A DNA stretch of 64,000 nucleotides, from the NCBI RefSeq assembly GCF_001687305.1, contig NZ_LZRK01000003.1, positions 372,001-436,000 on the forward strand, written 5' to 3'. The notes under the pieces are model-generated. The model had not been told where the DNA came from. It did no database searches and saw only the letters and a program-made list of their open reading frames with translations. The position numbers and the translations under genes were made by a program. This stretch comes from Actinomyces vulturis. Its GTDB lineage: Bacteria > Actinomycetota > Actinomycetes > Actinomycetales > Actinomycetaceae. Each line of letters starts with the position of its first letter. The stretch's first letter is position 1. Below are positions 9,469 to 19,007 of the stretch, one piece after another.

Positions 9469-10422
9469 TCAGTTTTCTACGTGGGCGCCGGCAACAGGAC
9501 CGTGGACGATCATGGTGCCAGCGACTTGAGGAAGTGTTTCGAGAAGAGTTTGAACGCTACGCGCCTGCTCAGGACCGGTGACCAATGCAGCGACTGTGGG
9601 ACCAGATCCCGATACCATGGCTGCCAATGCGCCGCTGCTGCGTGCAAGACGCAAAGTCTCAGCCATATCAGGGTGAAGATTGATCGCCGCTTGCTCGAGG
9701 TCATTACAAAGGGAGTCAGCAAGGAGATCAATGTCTCCCTCTCGAAGAGCCTTAATCAGGGGCTCAGGCATAGCGGCAGGCGTCAATTCTTCTCGCCCAT
9801 CGTGTAGCCGATCGAATTCTCTGAAAACAGCCGGTGTGGAAAGACCCTCGCGTTGGAAGGCCAGAACCCAGGTGAGTTCCATATCAGTAGTCAGAGGAGT
9901 GATGAGGTCACCTCGCCCTTCAGCTAGGGCCACTCCCCCGGTTAAAAGAAATGGAACATCTGCGCCTAATTCACGAGCTAGTGATTCGAGGTCTTCTAAA
10001 GATGCCTCACTATTAAACAATGCATCGCATGCGCGAAGTGTTGCGGCAGCATCAGCGGAACCTCCAGCCATTCCTCCGGCAGCAGGAATCTTCTTGTCAA
10101 CGTGGAGATGGACACCTTGTGTGATGCCATAACGCTTCTTGAAAAGAAGAGCAGCACGAACAGCAAGGTTCGATTCATCCGTCGGGACCGAGGGGTTTGG
10201 GCTCTCCAGAGACATCGTGACGCTTGTCTGGTGATCACGAACACTGGCAATGACGGTCTCATGAACATTGACTGCCTGAAAAACTGTGGTCAGCGGGTGA
10301 TAGCCGTCGCTTGTAGGACTGCCTGCTGAGAGGAAAAGATTGACTTTCCCTGGACAACAAACCTGAACGCCAGCAAGTTCCCCCCCTGAGCGTTTAGGGT
10401 GAATGGCACGTAAATAAGACAT
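9469..10422 (-). CDS. ispE: 4-diphosphocytidyl-2-C-methyl-D-erythritol kinase
   Basis: Phosphorylates CDP-methylerythritol in the MEP pathway of isoprenoid synthesis, which supplies the undecaprenyl carrier used by the envelope genes nearby. It is a GHMP kinase of 317 residues: N-terminal PGKVNLFL at 24-31, glycine-rich ATP loop PAAGGMAGGSADAAA at 113-127, and C-terminal VSGSGPTVAAL. The ATG overlaps the ksgA stop by one base, so the two are translationally coupled. Order rpfB-ksgA-ispE-ABC-F is conserved in actinobacteria. Confidence 0.96.
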   Translation of the reverse strand: MSYLRAIHPKRSGGELAGVQVCCPGKVNLFLSAGSPTSDGYHPLTTVFQAVNVHETVIASVRDHQTSVTMSLESPNPSVPTDESNLAVRAALLFKKRYGITQGVHLHVDKKIPAAGGMAGGSADAAATLRACDALFNSEASLEDLESLARELGADVPFLLTGGVALAEGRGDLITPLTTDMELTWVLAFQREGLSTPAVFREFDRLHDGREELTPAAMPEPLIKALREGDIDLLADSLCNDLEQAAINLHPDMAETLRLARSSGALAAMVSGSGPTVAALVTGPEQARSVQTLLETLPQVAGTMIVHGPVAGAHVEN

Positions 10423-11336
10423 TAGTTCTTCAATCCGTCGACGCTAATACCCAGGCGCTCGCAAGATTCGGCCAGTGCAACGAAATCATCGATCACCAAA
10501 GTTTCACCTCTCGCTGATGGGTCGATTCCTGCTTCGACAAGGCACTGTTCACTCTGAGAGGTATTGCCTAAAGTTCTTGCCAATGCTTGACGAAGAGTCT
10601 TCCTCCGCTGTGCGAAAGCAGCGTCAATTAAGCGGAAAATATTCTCTTTGGCAACCGATGTCGATGGAGTCTCACCACGGGTGAACTCAACTAATGCTGA
10701 GTCCACGTTAGGAACAGGCCAAAAAACTGTTCGCCCAATAGTGATTGTCCGCCGTGCATGGCCGTACCATGCCACCTTAATAGAAGGCACCCCATAGATT
10801 TTGCTTCCTGGGATGGCCGCGATACGGTCGGCAACTTCCGCCTGGACCATCACCACAAGACGTTCAATAGAAGGGAAGTACTCGAGCACAGTTAGAAGCA
10901 CAGGAACCGAGACGTTATAAGGAAGGTTTGCCACCATGCAGGTGGGTTCCACGCCTGCCAGAGACTCAGGGCCACGAAGAGTCAAAGCATCACGGAGAAT
11001 AACTCGGAAGCGGTCATCGGCATCAGGTACCCGTGAATGAATCGTCTCAGGTAAGGCACCGGCCAACACGGGATCGATTTCAACAGCAGTGACATCAGCA
11101 CCCGTCTCAAGAAGAGCCAAAGTCAACGAGCCCAGCCCAGGTCCGATTTCTAAGACCCGTTCACCCTGTTCAATACCGGCTTGCTTGACGATACGACGGA
11201 CGGTACCGGCATCGTGAACAAAGTTTTGTCCCAGAGTCTTGGTGGGACGAATATTAAGAGCATCACACAAACTCCGAATATCGGGAGGAGTAAGCAGAGG
11301 CAACGGTTCCGGGGCCGGATGGGCGGTTTCTGACAT
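10422..11336 (-). CDS. rsmA: 16S rRNA (adenine1518/1519-N6) dimethyltransferase
   Basis: KsgA/RsmA dimethylates two adjacent adenines in helix 45 of 16S rRNA late in 30S assembly. 304 residues. Visible motifs: LGQNFV at 35-40, SAM-binding LEIGPGLGS at 62-70, acidic VEIDP around 85-89, catalytic NLPYN at 137-141, and C-terminal basic stretch QRRKTLRQAL. It overlaps ispE by one base and follows rpfB by about 100 bp, so it may have its own promoter. Confidence 0.96.
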   Translation of the reverse strand: MSETAHPAPEPLPLLTPPDIRSLCDALNIRPTKTLGQNFVHDAGTVRRIVKQAGIEQGERVLEIGPGLGSLTLALLETGADVTAVEIDPVLAGALPETIHSRVPDADDRFRVILRDALTLRGPESLAGVEPTCMVANLPYNVSVPVLLTVLEYFPSIERLVVMVQAEVADRIAAIPGSKIYGVPSIKVAWYGHARRTITIGRTVFWPVPNVDSALVEFTRGETPSTSVAKENIFRLIDAAFAQRRKTLRQALARTLGNTSQSEQCLVEAGIDPSARGETLVIDDFVALAESCERLGISVDGLKN

Positions 11337-11443
11337 GTTCTCAGCCTATCGGCAATTGAAGAGACCTCGCGATGAAGGCGGAAGGAGTATCTGCTCAGTC
11401 CGGCTTAATCACAAGGTCTCTTCGAGAGATGAAGGTCGACGTC

Positions 11444-12763
11444 TTAGTACACGCCTGCACGTGCAGCGCATGCCCCCCAAGCACCCCAGCCTTGTCCTTG
11501 CTGGACGAGTTTAGCAACACGCAGCTGCTCTGCTGCTGAGGCTTCTGAGGGTAGGCCTTGACCACCGTATGCCTGCCAGGTGCTCAATGCGAACTGATAC
11601 ATACCGTAATAACCATTGCCGGTGTTCGTTGCTGGATTACCGCCAGATTCACATTGAGCAATTGCTGCCCACACATCCGAGTTATCCACAGAACTATGTG
11701 TTGCTGCAGGCGCTGAACCTGATTCGGATGACTGAGTCTTCTGCTGTCCCGATGCTTGAATTTGCTCAGGTTGAGGTTCTTCCTTAGTGCCGACAGCAAT
11801 TATTTCCTTCACTGGTTCTTTAGTGGTCTCAGAGGAGAGAACCTTGGAGAAAGTGGTCTTGCCGTCAGTGGTCTCAACGTAAGTGGTCGTCGTAGTCACA
11901 CCGTCTTCTCCGGCTTGGATCACTTCGGTAGTACCAAGGGCAAGCGTATCGTCGTCGCGTTTTTCAGTTTCGTGGGCGATAGGCTCCGTGCTCGTCACAG
12001 TCTGTCGAGTGATTCGGGTAATGGCTAGCGTCATAGTCCCTGCCGCAGGCTTAGAAGCCAGCAGTTTGTCAGTTTCTGACGCAGTCAATTTGGCAGCAGC
12101 CAGTACGTCATCCACGCTCATTTCATGGTCAACTGTCACCGAGGTAGTCGTTCCATCAGCGGTCACAGTAACAATTCCTGACTTCATCAGAGGCATGTAG
12201 TTTTCCGACGTCGTATCTCGACTGGGAATCATCGCCACAGTTGTCCCTGGGTTCTGTTCAGCAAGATCATCAAGTGCTCCATCAATGGTGTCAGCCGCCG
12301 TATAGAAAGTGACTTGCTTTCCATTAACGATGCCGGGGATTCCATGAGCACGCATGACGGTAATAGTCATTCCGTCACGAAGTTTCTGATCGCGCGTAGG
12401 AGTAACCACGTCATAGTCAGAAATCTTCAGATTTGCCTTATTCAAAGCAGAATCGACCGTTCCTCCAAGGAGAGAAACTTCGGTGGGCTTGCCATCAACA
12501 GTAACGGTCACTGAATGGTATTGATCGATTGCCCATCCTGTTCCACTAATGCCTGCCACAAGGAGGACAGCAACAATAACACTGAGAACTTTGTGGGTTG
12601 CGAGCCAAGAAAGAAGTGCGGGCTTCGTTTTCGCCTCTTCGTCGTGATGCTCCTGAGGAGCAGCAGTGTTTGGGTTCACCGATAAATTGTCGGACACAAG
12701 GTACTTTCTGGTAGACGGCTGAAGGCGCGGAGTCCTCATATTCTGGTTATCGCATAGGCTCAC
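11444..12763 (-). CDS. rpfB: Resuscitation-promoting factor, RpfB type
   Basis: Secreted, membrane-anchored muralytic enzyme that reactivates dormant cells by cleaving peptidoglycan. 439 residues: cytoplasmic N-terminus, one membrane anchor at about 57-76, DUF348 repeats from about 82 to 260, a G5 domain around 270-345, a Gln/Ser-rich linker, and the C-terminal transglycosylase-like domain (about 363-439) with the catalytic Glu in AQCESGGN and the C-terminal WGACAARAG. The GTG start at 12763 has GAGGA six bases upstream. tatD, often next to rpfB, is not here. A GTAACG-type repeat lies 30-46 bp upstream. Confidence 0.95.
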   Translation of the reverse strand: MSLCDNQNMRTPRLQPSTRKYLVSDNLSVNPNTAAPQEHHDEEAKTKPALLSWLATHKVLSVIVAVLLVAGISGTGWAIDQYHSVTVTVDGKPTEVSLLGGTVDSALNKANLKISDYDVVTPTRDQKLRDGMTITVMRAHGIPGIVNGKQVTFYTAADTIDGALDDLAEQNPGTTVAMIPSRDTTSENYMPLMKSGIVTVTADGTTTSVTVDHEMSVDDVLAAAKLTASETDKLLASKPAAGTMTLAITRITRQTVTSTEPIAHETEKRDDDTLALGTTEVIQAGEDGVTTTTTYVETTDGKTTFSKVLSSETTKEPVKEIIAVGTKEEPQPEQIQASGQQKTQSSESGSAPAATHSSVDNSDVWAAIAQCESGGNPATNTGNGYYGMYQFALSTWQAYGGQGLPSEASAAEQLRVAKLVQQGQGWGAWGACAARAGVY

Positions 12764-12792
12764 ACGTCTTCCTCATTTTGTTCTTCTTCTAC

Positions 12793-12809
12793 CGTAACCG
12801 TTTCGTTAC
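12793..12809 (-). promoter_or_regulatory. Candidate MtrA-type box upstream of rpfB
   Basis: Read on the rpfB strand the site is GTAACG-AAACG-GTTACG, a direct repeat of GTWACG with a 5-bp gap. MtrA response regulators of actinobacteria bind GTAAC direct repeats near cell-wall hydrolase and rpf genes. Assignment to MtrA here is inference. Confidence 0.45.
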
Positions 12810-12907
12810 CTTCATGCATAGTCAAAAAACGTGACATAAAACGAGGAGAACTCACCAATACTCCGTTTTTACTAGCCCACAACCTGATGGTTTGTGAAAA
12901 TAAAGTT

Positions 12908-13603
12908 ATGAGTCAACCTCCGCAGCAGCCATATTCCGGTCAGCAACAACCGGGCTACTACTACCCCACCCAGGCACCATACCCGCAGCAATTAGCTACG
13001 CCTCCCGGGGCTCCTGTGGGTGCTTCCCGTCAACGCAAGGGATACAAAGGACCGATCATCGTCACGATCGTCGGCATTGTGCTAATCGTCGCCAGCATCA
13101 TCATCTCCACTATTGCTATCAGCCATTCCATGGACTCTACAACTGGGATCGGTTCGATGCGCCCCGGTACATTTGGCCTTGATGAAGTATTTGCTTTGGA
13201 AGCGGAGCAAGAGTACGGAATTTATCTAAGCGAGGAAGGCGGCACCGCGTCATGCACGGTGACGTCACCATCAGGAAATGACATCACCGCCACCCCTTTG
13301 TCACCAAATCATTCAGAAACGATTAACCACTATGAACGAGTTCTGAACTTCACAACTGAAGAAAGCGGAGACTACAGTGTTTACTGCACATCGTCACTGC
13401 CAAATTCAGCATATTACGCAGTGTCAGAGGGCATCGATGTGAGTGGTGTAGTTCAGGGTGTGGGCGGATTTATCGCCGGTTTCTTCCTGGGATCCAGTGG
13501 AGTTATCGTTCTTATCTGTGGAATCGTATGGTGGATTGTTCGGGCAATCCAGAATTCCAAAGTACTCCCCACCCACCCTTCCCCACAATCAACATCCTAC
13601 TAA
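12908..13603 (+). CDS. Two-helix membrane protein with Pro/Gln/Tyr-rich N-terminus
   Basis: Unrecognised protein of about 231 residues. The start at ATG 12908 (MSQPPQQPYS) gives the usual low-complexity P/Q/G/Y-rich cytoplasmic head (residues 1-40). An upstream GTG at 12887 is possible. It has one membrane helix near 47-69, an extracytoplasmic region of about 110 residues with two cysteines (ASCTVTS and VYCTSS) that may form a disulfide, and a second helix near 180-215. The layout is common among actinobacterial envelope proteins of unknown role. The AT-rich glycosyltransferase starts 17 bp downstream, probably in the same transcript. Confidence 0.75.
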   Translation: MSQPPQQPYSGQQQPGYYYPTQAPYPQQLATPPGAPVGASRQRKGYKGPIIVTIVGIVLIVASIIISTIAISHSMDSTTGIGSMRPGTFGLDEVFALEAEQEYGIYLSEEGGTASCTVTSPSGNDITATPLSPNHSETINHYERVLNFTTEESGDYSVYCTSSLPNSAYYAVSEGIDVSGVVQGVGGFIAGFFLGSSGVIVLICGIVWWIVRAIQNSKVLPTHPSPQSTSY

Positions 13604-13620
13604 AGAAAATAGTGTGAGCC

Positions 13621-14799
13621 ATGAAAAAAGCACTTATTCTATCCAACAACCTCACAAATAGAGGCGGGGCGGAACGATATTGCATATATCTTGCAAAAGG
13701 ACTCGAAAATGCTGGTTTTCACCCAATTATTGCAACTATGGAAGAGTGCATAATCGAAAATGAGTCCAAATACAACGGATTAACACTCAACAATACGACG
13801 CATATTAAAATTCCGACTTACCCTAAGGTAGGCCCGCGCGCAGTTAACAATCTCTACCAAGACATATTCACTGAAAAATTTTTAAGAAAAATTAACGCAG
13901 ATCTGTTCATTAACGTTTCCTCATATTCAAATATTTCAGGGACAGGGCAAAAAAATATCTACATCGTACATTTCCCCCAAAGAATATTGCCACCAGTTGA
14001 GGGAAATATCCGCACAAAATACATCAAAGGCATGCACCTGCTTCGAAAAGGCCTCCACAGAAACAAAGATTTTTTTGAAACATACGATCTCATCCTAGCG
14101 AATTCGCATTTTACGAAATCGTATATTAACGAAAGATGGGGGGTTATTTCAGAAGTATTAGAACCTCCCTGCTTATTCCCGTCAACAACAGAAAAATCAT
14201 CACGCAGGAACGCAATTCTCAATGTCGGACGATTTGAGGTTATCAAAAAAAATATTCCCCACAAAAGCCAACATGAACTTATTAATGCATTTCGCAATTT
14301 TAAGGATATCGATTGCAATGGATACGAGTTATGGTTAGCAGGAACCGCAAAAGGAGAAGGCTTTTCATACCTAAAGCATTTAGAGGACCTCACGGAAGGG
14401 CTTCCCGTAAAGTTCTTCCCTAATGCATCGTTTTCACAATTGCAAAGCCTTTACAAAAATGCCCGTTTTTATTGGCACGCTCAAGGTTTTAACGCAGATA
14501 TCGACAACTACCCAGAAACACAAGAACATTTCGGAATGACTACCGTGGAAGCGATGGGGTACGGTTTAATTCCCTGCGTCATTAACACTGCCGGCCCACA
14601 TGAGGTAACTCAAAACATATCTCCGCTTCTTCAATGGAGTACTCTAGATGAACTCGTTGATAACACAATTAGGCTTAGCAAGTTGCCCAGTTCGTCTCTT
14701 CGACAATTAAGAGAACAGGTTCAAAAGAGAGCCCACACATACGACCCTGAACATTTTGAGGAAAAATTGTACCACTTCATTCAACGACTCGAACCGTAA
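13621..14799 (+). CDS. GT4-family glycosyltransferase, AT-rich orphan
   Basis: GT-B fold enzyme of 392 residues. The N-terminal loop NRGGAERYC is the acceptor/nucleotide loop of GT4, and EHFGMTTVE near residue 303 is the E-x7-E donor motif. Soluble and likely cytoplasmic. Its base composition is clearly more A+T-rich than the flanking rpfB and clpC blocks, with long runs of A and many ATA/AAT codons. That suggests acquisition by transfer and resembles the polysaccharide genes at 1-5 kb. It follows the membrane protein by 17 bp and ends in a strong hairpin. Substrate unknown. Confidence 0.85.
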   Translation: MKKALILSNNLTNRGGAERYCIYLAKGLENAGFHPIIATMEECIIENESKYNGLTLNNTTHIKIPTYPKVGPRAVNNLYQDIFTEKFLRKINADLFINVSSYSNISGTGQKNIYIVHFPQRILPPVEGNIRTKYIKGMHLLRKGLHRNKDFFETYDLILANSHFTKSYINERWGVISEVLEPPCLFPSTTEKSSRRNAILNVGRFEVIKKNIPHKSQHELINAFRNFKDIDCNGYELWLAGTAKGEGFSYLKHLEDLTEGLPVKFFPNASFSQLQSLYKNARFYWHAQGFNADIDNYPETQEHFGMTTVEAMGYGLIPCVINTAGPHEVTQNISPLLQWSTLDELVDNTIRLSKLPSSSLRQLREQVQKRAHTYDPEHFEEKLYHFIQRLEP

Positions 14800-14804
14800 T
14801 GCTG

Positions 14805-14846
14805 CTGAGGGGTGGAATGAACCATCTAGTTCATTCCACCCCTCAG
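14805..14846. terminator. 18-bp perfect hairpin after the orphan glycosyltransferase
   Basis: Arms 14805-14822 and 14829-14846 are perfectly complementary with a 6-nt loop (CATCTA). It lies 5 bp after the stop codon. No T-run follows directly. Confidence 0.8.
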
Positions 14847-14980
14847 TCATTCTCTAAAAAATAGAGCGTCAGCGCTTTCACTATCTATCCGTTACTAGGG
14901 CAAAGCCATACCAACCAAAGAGCAGGTGAAAACAAATCATCTCAAGTCAGCGATAGCCCAAAGACCTAGCAGGAACTCGT

Positions 14981-17521
14981 TCACTCGTCGACGGGCTCTG
15001 CTTCGGCTACTGCGTCGGCCACTTCGCCTGCCTCCTCAACTGCCTGAGAAATATCTTCGGCAGTAATCGGCTTGGCTTCACCACGGAAGGTGAACTCACC
15101 CAACAAACCTTCACCCTCGGCGTCGACAATAATCTTCTGACCGGGAGTAATTTCTCCGAAGAGAATCTTCTCGCTCAACGCATCCTCAATATCACGCTGA
15201 ATCGCGCGGCGCAGGGGACGAGCCCCAAGAACCGGATCGAATCCACGTTCAGCCAGAAGTTCCTTGGCGGCGTCGGTCAACTCAATCATGAGGTCCTGAT
15301 CTGCTAAACGCTTATCCAGACGACCGATCATCAAATCAACAATTTGGCGAACTTCGCTCTTGCTGAGCTGGGGGAAAACGATCAGGTCATCAACACGGTT
15401 GAGGAACTCCGGACGGAAGTGCTGCTTGAGTTCACGGTTAACGTGAGACTTCATCTCCTCATAGTCCATAGTGCCCCCCTGGGTGGACTGGAAACCTGTC
15501 GCAACAGATTTACCAATATCCTTACTGCCCAGGTTGGTAGTCATGATGATGACGGTGTTCTTGAAGTCCACCACACGGCCCTGAGCGTCAGAGAGGTGTC
15601 CGTCTTCAAGAATCTGAAGAAGCGAATTGAAGATATCAGGGTGAGCCTTTTCGACCTCATCAAAAAGCACCACCGAGAAGGGACGGCGGCGAACCTTTTC
15701 AGTTAATTGACCACCCTCGTCGTATCCGACATATCCGGGAGGGGCACCGAAAAGACGGCTTACCGTATGCTTCTCAGCAAATTCACTCATATCCATCTGG
15801 ATGAGAGCGTCTTCGTCATCAAAGAGGAATTCAGCAAGAGCCTTGGCGAGCTCAGTCTTACCCACGCCGGTGGGACCGGCGAAGATGAAGGAACCACCAG
15901 GACGCTTGGGATCCTTGAGCCCCGCACGGGTACGGCGAATCGTCTTGGACAGTGCAGCAATCGCCTTGTCCTGGCCGATAACGCGCTTGTGCAGTTCGGC
16001 CTCCATATTGAGAAGCTTGGCACTCTCGGCAGCCGTCAACTTCACGACAGGAATGCCGGTGCTCATGGCGAGGACTTCAGCGATGAGATTCTCATCGACT
16101 TCAGCAACCTCATCTAGATCTCCGTCTTTCCACGCCTTTTCGCGCTGTGCTCGTTCTTCACCAAGGCGGCGCTCATCATCGCGCAATGCAGCAGCTCGCT
16201 CGAAATCCTGATCATCGATCGCGGATTCTTTTTCGCGCTTAACTTCAGCAATCTTTTCGTCAATGTCACGCAGTTCCTGAGGCGCGGTCATGCGACGAAT
16301 ACGCAGACGTGCACCGGCCTCATCAACAAGGTCAATGGCCTTGTCGGGGAGGAAACGGTCATTAATGTAGCGGTCAGCCATCTTCGCAGCAGCCTCAATG
16401 GCTTCATCAGTAATGACTACACGGTGGAACGCCTCGTAACGATCACGCAATCCCTTAAGAATCTGAATGGTCTGATCAATGGTGGGCTGTTCTACGGTGA
16501 CAGGCTGGAAACGACGCTCAAGCGCGGCGTCTTTCTCAATCTTGCGGTATTCCTCAAGTGTAGTAGCACCGATGGTTTGGAGTTCACCGCGAGCAAGCAT
16601 GGGCTTGAGAATCGACGCAGCGTCAACAGCGCCTTCAGCAGCACCTGCACCAACGAGAGTATGGATTTCGTCGATGAAAAGAATAATGTCTCCGCGGCTA
16701 CGGACTTCCTTAAGTACCTTCTTCAGACGCTCTTCAAAGTCACCACGGTAACGAGAACCGGCAACGAGGCTGCCCATATCAAGTGAGTAGAGTTGCTTGT
16801 CGCGAAGAGTCTCAGGAACATCCCCGTGAACAATGGCCTGGCTAAGACCTTCAACAACGGCAGTTTTACCCACGCCGGGTTCACCGATGAGCACTGGGTT
16901 ATTCTTGGTGCGGCGAGAGAGGATCTGCATAACGCGTTCCATCTCTTTATGACGACCAATTACGGGATCAAGTTTGCCCTCTCGAGCAGCCTGAGTGAGG
17001 TTACGTCCGAACTGGTCAAGAATGGCTGAACCGCTAGGAACGCCTTCTTTAGAACCGCCACCAGCGGTAACAGTTTCCTTGCCCTCATAACCACTCAACA
17101 ACTGCATCACGGTCTGACGGACAGTGTTGAGGTCTGCACCAAGATTTGTCAGCACCTGAGCGGCAACGCCTTCACCTTCACGTAAAAGACCGAGAAGGAT
17201 GTGTTCGGTACCAATGTAGTTATGTCCAAGTTGCAGTGCTTCACGAAGGCTAAGTTCAAGAACCTTCTTAGCACGCGGAGTGAAGGGAATGTGACCGCTG
17301 GGGGCTGCCTTACCTTCGCCGATAATCTCGATGACCTGCTCGCGCACTGCATCAAGAGACACGTCAAGTGATTCGAGAGCTTTAGCGGCAACACCTTCAC
17401 CTTCATGGATCAGCCCGAGCAGGAGATGCTCGGTACCGATGTAGTTGTGGTTAAGGGAGCGCGCCTCATCCTGCGCCAACACCACGACACGGCGGGCCCG
17501 GTCAGTAAAACGTTCAAACAT
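14981..17521 (-). CDS. clpC: AAA+ unfoldase ClpC
   Basis: Class I Clp ATPase that feeds substrates to ClpP in protein quality control. About 846 residues counted from ATG 17521 ([10 protein letters not shown]), chosen over an upstream in-frame start because AGGAG sits 8 bases before it and homologs begin there. Domains in order: two Clp-N repeats (GTEHLLLGL and GTEHILLGL), AAA-1 with Walker A GEPGVGKT, a UVR-type coiled middle region ([19 protein letters not shown]), AAA-2 with [10 protein letters not shown], and the D2-small domain. The tail is acidic. The adaptor gene mcsB and regulator ctsR are not adjacent. Confidence 0.96.
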   Translation of the reverse strand: MFERFTDRARRVVVLAQDEARSLNHNYIGTEHLLLGLIHEGEGVAAKALESLDVSLDAVREQVIEIIGEGKAAPSGHIPFTPRAKKVLELSLREALQLGHNYIGTEHILLGLLREGEGVAAQVLTNLGADLNTVRQTVMQLLSGYEGKETVTAGGGSKEGVPSGSAILDQFGRNLTQAAREGKLDPVIGRHKEMERVMQILSRRTKNNPVLIGEPGVGKTAVVEGLSQAIVHGDVPETLRDKQLYSLDMGSLVAGSRYRGDFEERLKKVLKEVRSRGDIILFIDEIHTLVGAGAAEGAVDAASILKPMLARGELQTIGATTLEEYRKIEKDAALERRFQPVTVEQPTIDQTIQILKGLRDRYEAFHRVVITDEAIEAAAKMADRYINDRFLPDKAIDLVDEAGARLRIRRMTAPQELRDIDEKIAEVKREKESAIDDQDFERAAALRDDERRLGEERAQREKAWKDGDLDEVAEVDENLIAEVLAMSTGIPVVKLTAAESAKLLNMEAELHKRVIGQDKAIAALSKTIRRTRAGLKDPKRPGGSFIFAGPTGVGKTELAKALAEFLFDDEDALIQMDMSEFAEKHTVSRLFGAPPGYVGYDEGGQLTEKVRRRPFSVVLFDEVEKAHPDIFNSLLQILEDGHLSDAQGRVVDFKNTVIIMTTNLGSKDIGKSVATGFQSTQGGTMDYEEMKSHVNRELKQHFRPEFLNRVDDLIVFPQLSKSEVRQIVDLMIGRLDKRLADQDLMIELTDAAKELLAERGFDPVLGARPLRRAIQRDIEDALSEKILFGEITPGQKIIVDAEGEGLLGEFTFRGEAKPITAEDISQAVEEAGEVADAVAEAEPVDE

Positions 17522-17540
17522 TCGGTCTACTCCTCTATAT

Positions 17541-17575
17541 GTGCTCAAATCGCGATATCAGGAACGCGAGAGCAC
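17541..17575 (-). promoter_or_regulatory. Stem-loop in the clpC leader
   Basis: Outer arms 17541-17546 and 17570-17575 (GTGCTC/GAGCAC) and inner arms 17550-17554 and 17565-17569 (TCGCG/CGCGA) can pair, with three unpaired bases on one side. It ends about 5 nt before the Shine-Dalgarno region at 17530-17536. Regulatory role is inference. Confidence 0.35.
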
Positions 17576-17709
17576 GATGTGGTTCTGCAGCAAAGATGCC
17601 ATGAACATTGATCGTCATGTTCCTAGTAAGCACGCTAAGTCAAGGCTATCGGTCATCACCAAAAAACATGGCATCTGTTCGCATACAGCCGAGGAGAAGG
17701 ACAAACTGC

Positions 17710-18201
17710 TCACAGTTTTCTCACAAGCCTTGCCGGTACACCGGCATACAAGGAATTCGGTTCGCAATCCTTCGCAACAACGGCACCAGCAGCGATCACG
17801 CACCCATCACCGATTGTTACCCCAGGAAGAATGATTGCTCCAGCACCAATCCAGCATCCATTTCCAATATGCACTGGTTGCGCCGTACTCTTCCCACCAC
17901 GACATTTTGCCTCACCGATTTCGTGCGTTCCCGTAATCACCATAGAACGAGGGCCGAATTGAACATGACTTCCCGTGGTGACAGTTGCTGATCCATCAAT
18001 GAAAACCTGACGATTCAGATAGTTTTCCTCCCCCAAACGCACATCTCCGATAAACAGACACTTCGAGCGAATCATCGAGTACTCGAGATGCGGCCAGTCC
18101 AATTTTTTAAGAATTTTCCATCGGTACTGCATGGGGACTGCATCAGAAAAAACAAAATTTTTCACCAGATCCATCGCAGCAATCTTGAGTCCACTACCCA
18201 T
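17710..18201 (-). CDS. Left-handed beta-helix acyltransferase
   Basis: Hexapeptide-repeat (LbH) acyltransferase of the WcaF/maltose-acetyltransferase type, probably acetylating a sugar. Start ATG 18201 (MGSGLKIAAMD) is preceded by AAAGG at good spacing, giving 163 residues; a longer frame begins at 18285 but overlaps dtd. Hexapeptide turns are visible from GDVRLGEENYLNRQVFIDGSA onward, with VHIGNGCWIGAGAIILPGVTIGDG as the core and the C-terminal closing motif YAGVPARLVRKL. GTH near the middle carries the catalytic-type His. It follows dtd by 37 bp on the same strand. Acceptor unknown, polysaccharide modification likely. Confidence 0.82.
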   Translation of the reverse strand: MGSGLKIAAMDLVKNFVFSDAVPMQYRWKILKKLDWPHLEYSMIRSKCLFIGDVRLGEENYLNRQVFIDGSATVTTGSHVQFGPRSMVITGTHEIGEAKCRGGKSTAQPVHIGNGCWIGAGAIILPGVTIGDGCVIAAGAVVAKDCEPNSLYAGVPARLVRKL

Positions 18202-18238
18202 CACAATCCCTTTCAAAAAGACTATCGGTTCAAAAAGA

Positions 18239-18673
18239 CTACCGGTCGCGCGAATCAACCCAAATAGTGACCGGGCCGGAAGCATTCATAGAAATCATCA
18301 TGTCCGCACCAAATTCTCCCGTAGCCACAGTCAATCCATGTTCACGAAGACCGGTGACGACTTGCTCAACGAGCGGCTCCGCAACCTCTCGGCCTGCAGC
18401 ATTGAACCAACTGGGGCGGCGCCCTTTACGAATGTCGGCGTATAACGTGAATTGAGAGACAACAAGAATGGGGGCTTCGGCGTCGAGAACACTAAGTTCT
18501 CCCTCAAGAAGGCGCAAATTAGCGATTTTCTTCACCACGTAAGCCACGTCATCGGGAGCGTCATCATGGGTGGCTCCAATGAGGACCATGAGGCCTTCAC
18601 CCTCGATCGCGCCAACGGTACGGCTGTCAACAGTGACCTTAGCACCGTTGACTCGTTGAATAACTGCACGCAC
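18239..18673 (-). CDS. dtd: D-aminoacyl-tRNA deacylase
   Basis: Hydrolyses D-aminoacyl-tRNAs (and Gly-tRNA-Ala) to protect translation. The GTG start at 18673 (VRAVIQRV) gives 144 residues, the family norm, with AGGAAGG eight bases upstream. Motifs: N-terminal RAVIQRVNGAKV, active-site SQFTLYAD and the GPVTIW segment (here SGPVTIWVDS), corresponding to the two signature motifs SQFTL and NxGPVT. The Asn of the second motif is present as NASGPVT. One base separates it from the upstream DUF2516 gene. Confidence 0.94.
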   Translation of the reverse strand: MRAVIQRVNGAKVTVDSRTVGAIEGEGLMVLIGATHDDAPDDVAYVVKKIANLRLLEGELSVLDAEAPILVVSQFTLYADIRKGRRPSWFNAAGREVAEPLVEQVVTGLREHGLTVATGEFGADMMISMNASGPVTIWVDSRDR

Positions 18674-18674
18674 G

Positions 18675-18998
18675 TCAGAACCTTCCTGAGCCTCGGCGGG
18701 ATGAGAACTCGGCCAAGGCAGGGCGAACATCAGCAAGGTACACAGCACTGGCCGTCACTGCCATCAATCCAAACATGGATGCGAAATTCAGGGCAAAAAC
18801 CGCAATGAGACAAATAAAGTTCACGATAATCCACCAGTTTTTGCTCCGTCTGCCTGTGGCTTCAAACGCCACAGCAGGACGAGTAAGCGAATCAATCAGT
18901 GCCCATAGTGCCAGAGCGAGGAAAGCCAAGGTTGCGGCATACCACACGGCATTGACAGTTTGGCCGATGAGTTGGGCGACGAGAAAAAGTACATCCAC
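18675..18998 (-). CDS. DUF2516 family membrane protein
   Basis: Small actinobacterial membrane protein of 107 residues with three predicted helices (about 6-34, 48-70 and 72-90), then a basic tail with ADVRPALAEF and SSRRGSGRF. The combination of WALIDSLTRPA after helix 1, the KNWWIIVNF entry to helix 2 and the VYLADVRPAL ending is diagnostic of DUF2516. Function unknown. Its stop is one base from the dtd start, a pairing also seen in other actinobacteria. Confidence 0.88.
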   Translation of the reverse strand: MDVLFLVAQLIGQTVNAVWYAATLAFLALALWALIDSLTRPAVAFEATGRRSKNWWIIVNFICLIAVFALNFASMFGLMAVTASAVYLADVRPALAEFSSRRGSGRF

Positions 18999-19007
18999 GA
19001 GGTGAGC

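Noticed and set aside
18202-18285. Upstream extension of the LbH acyltransferase
   Set aside because: It overlaps dtd, and ATG 18201 has a better ribosome binding site.
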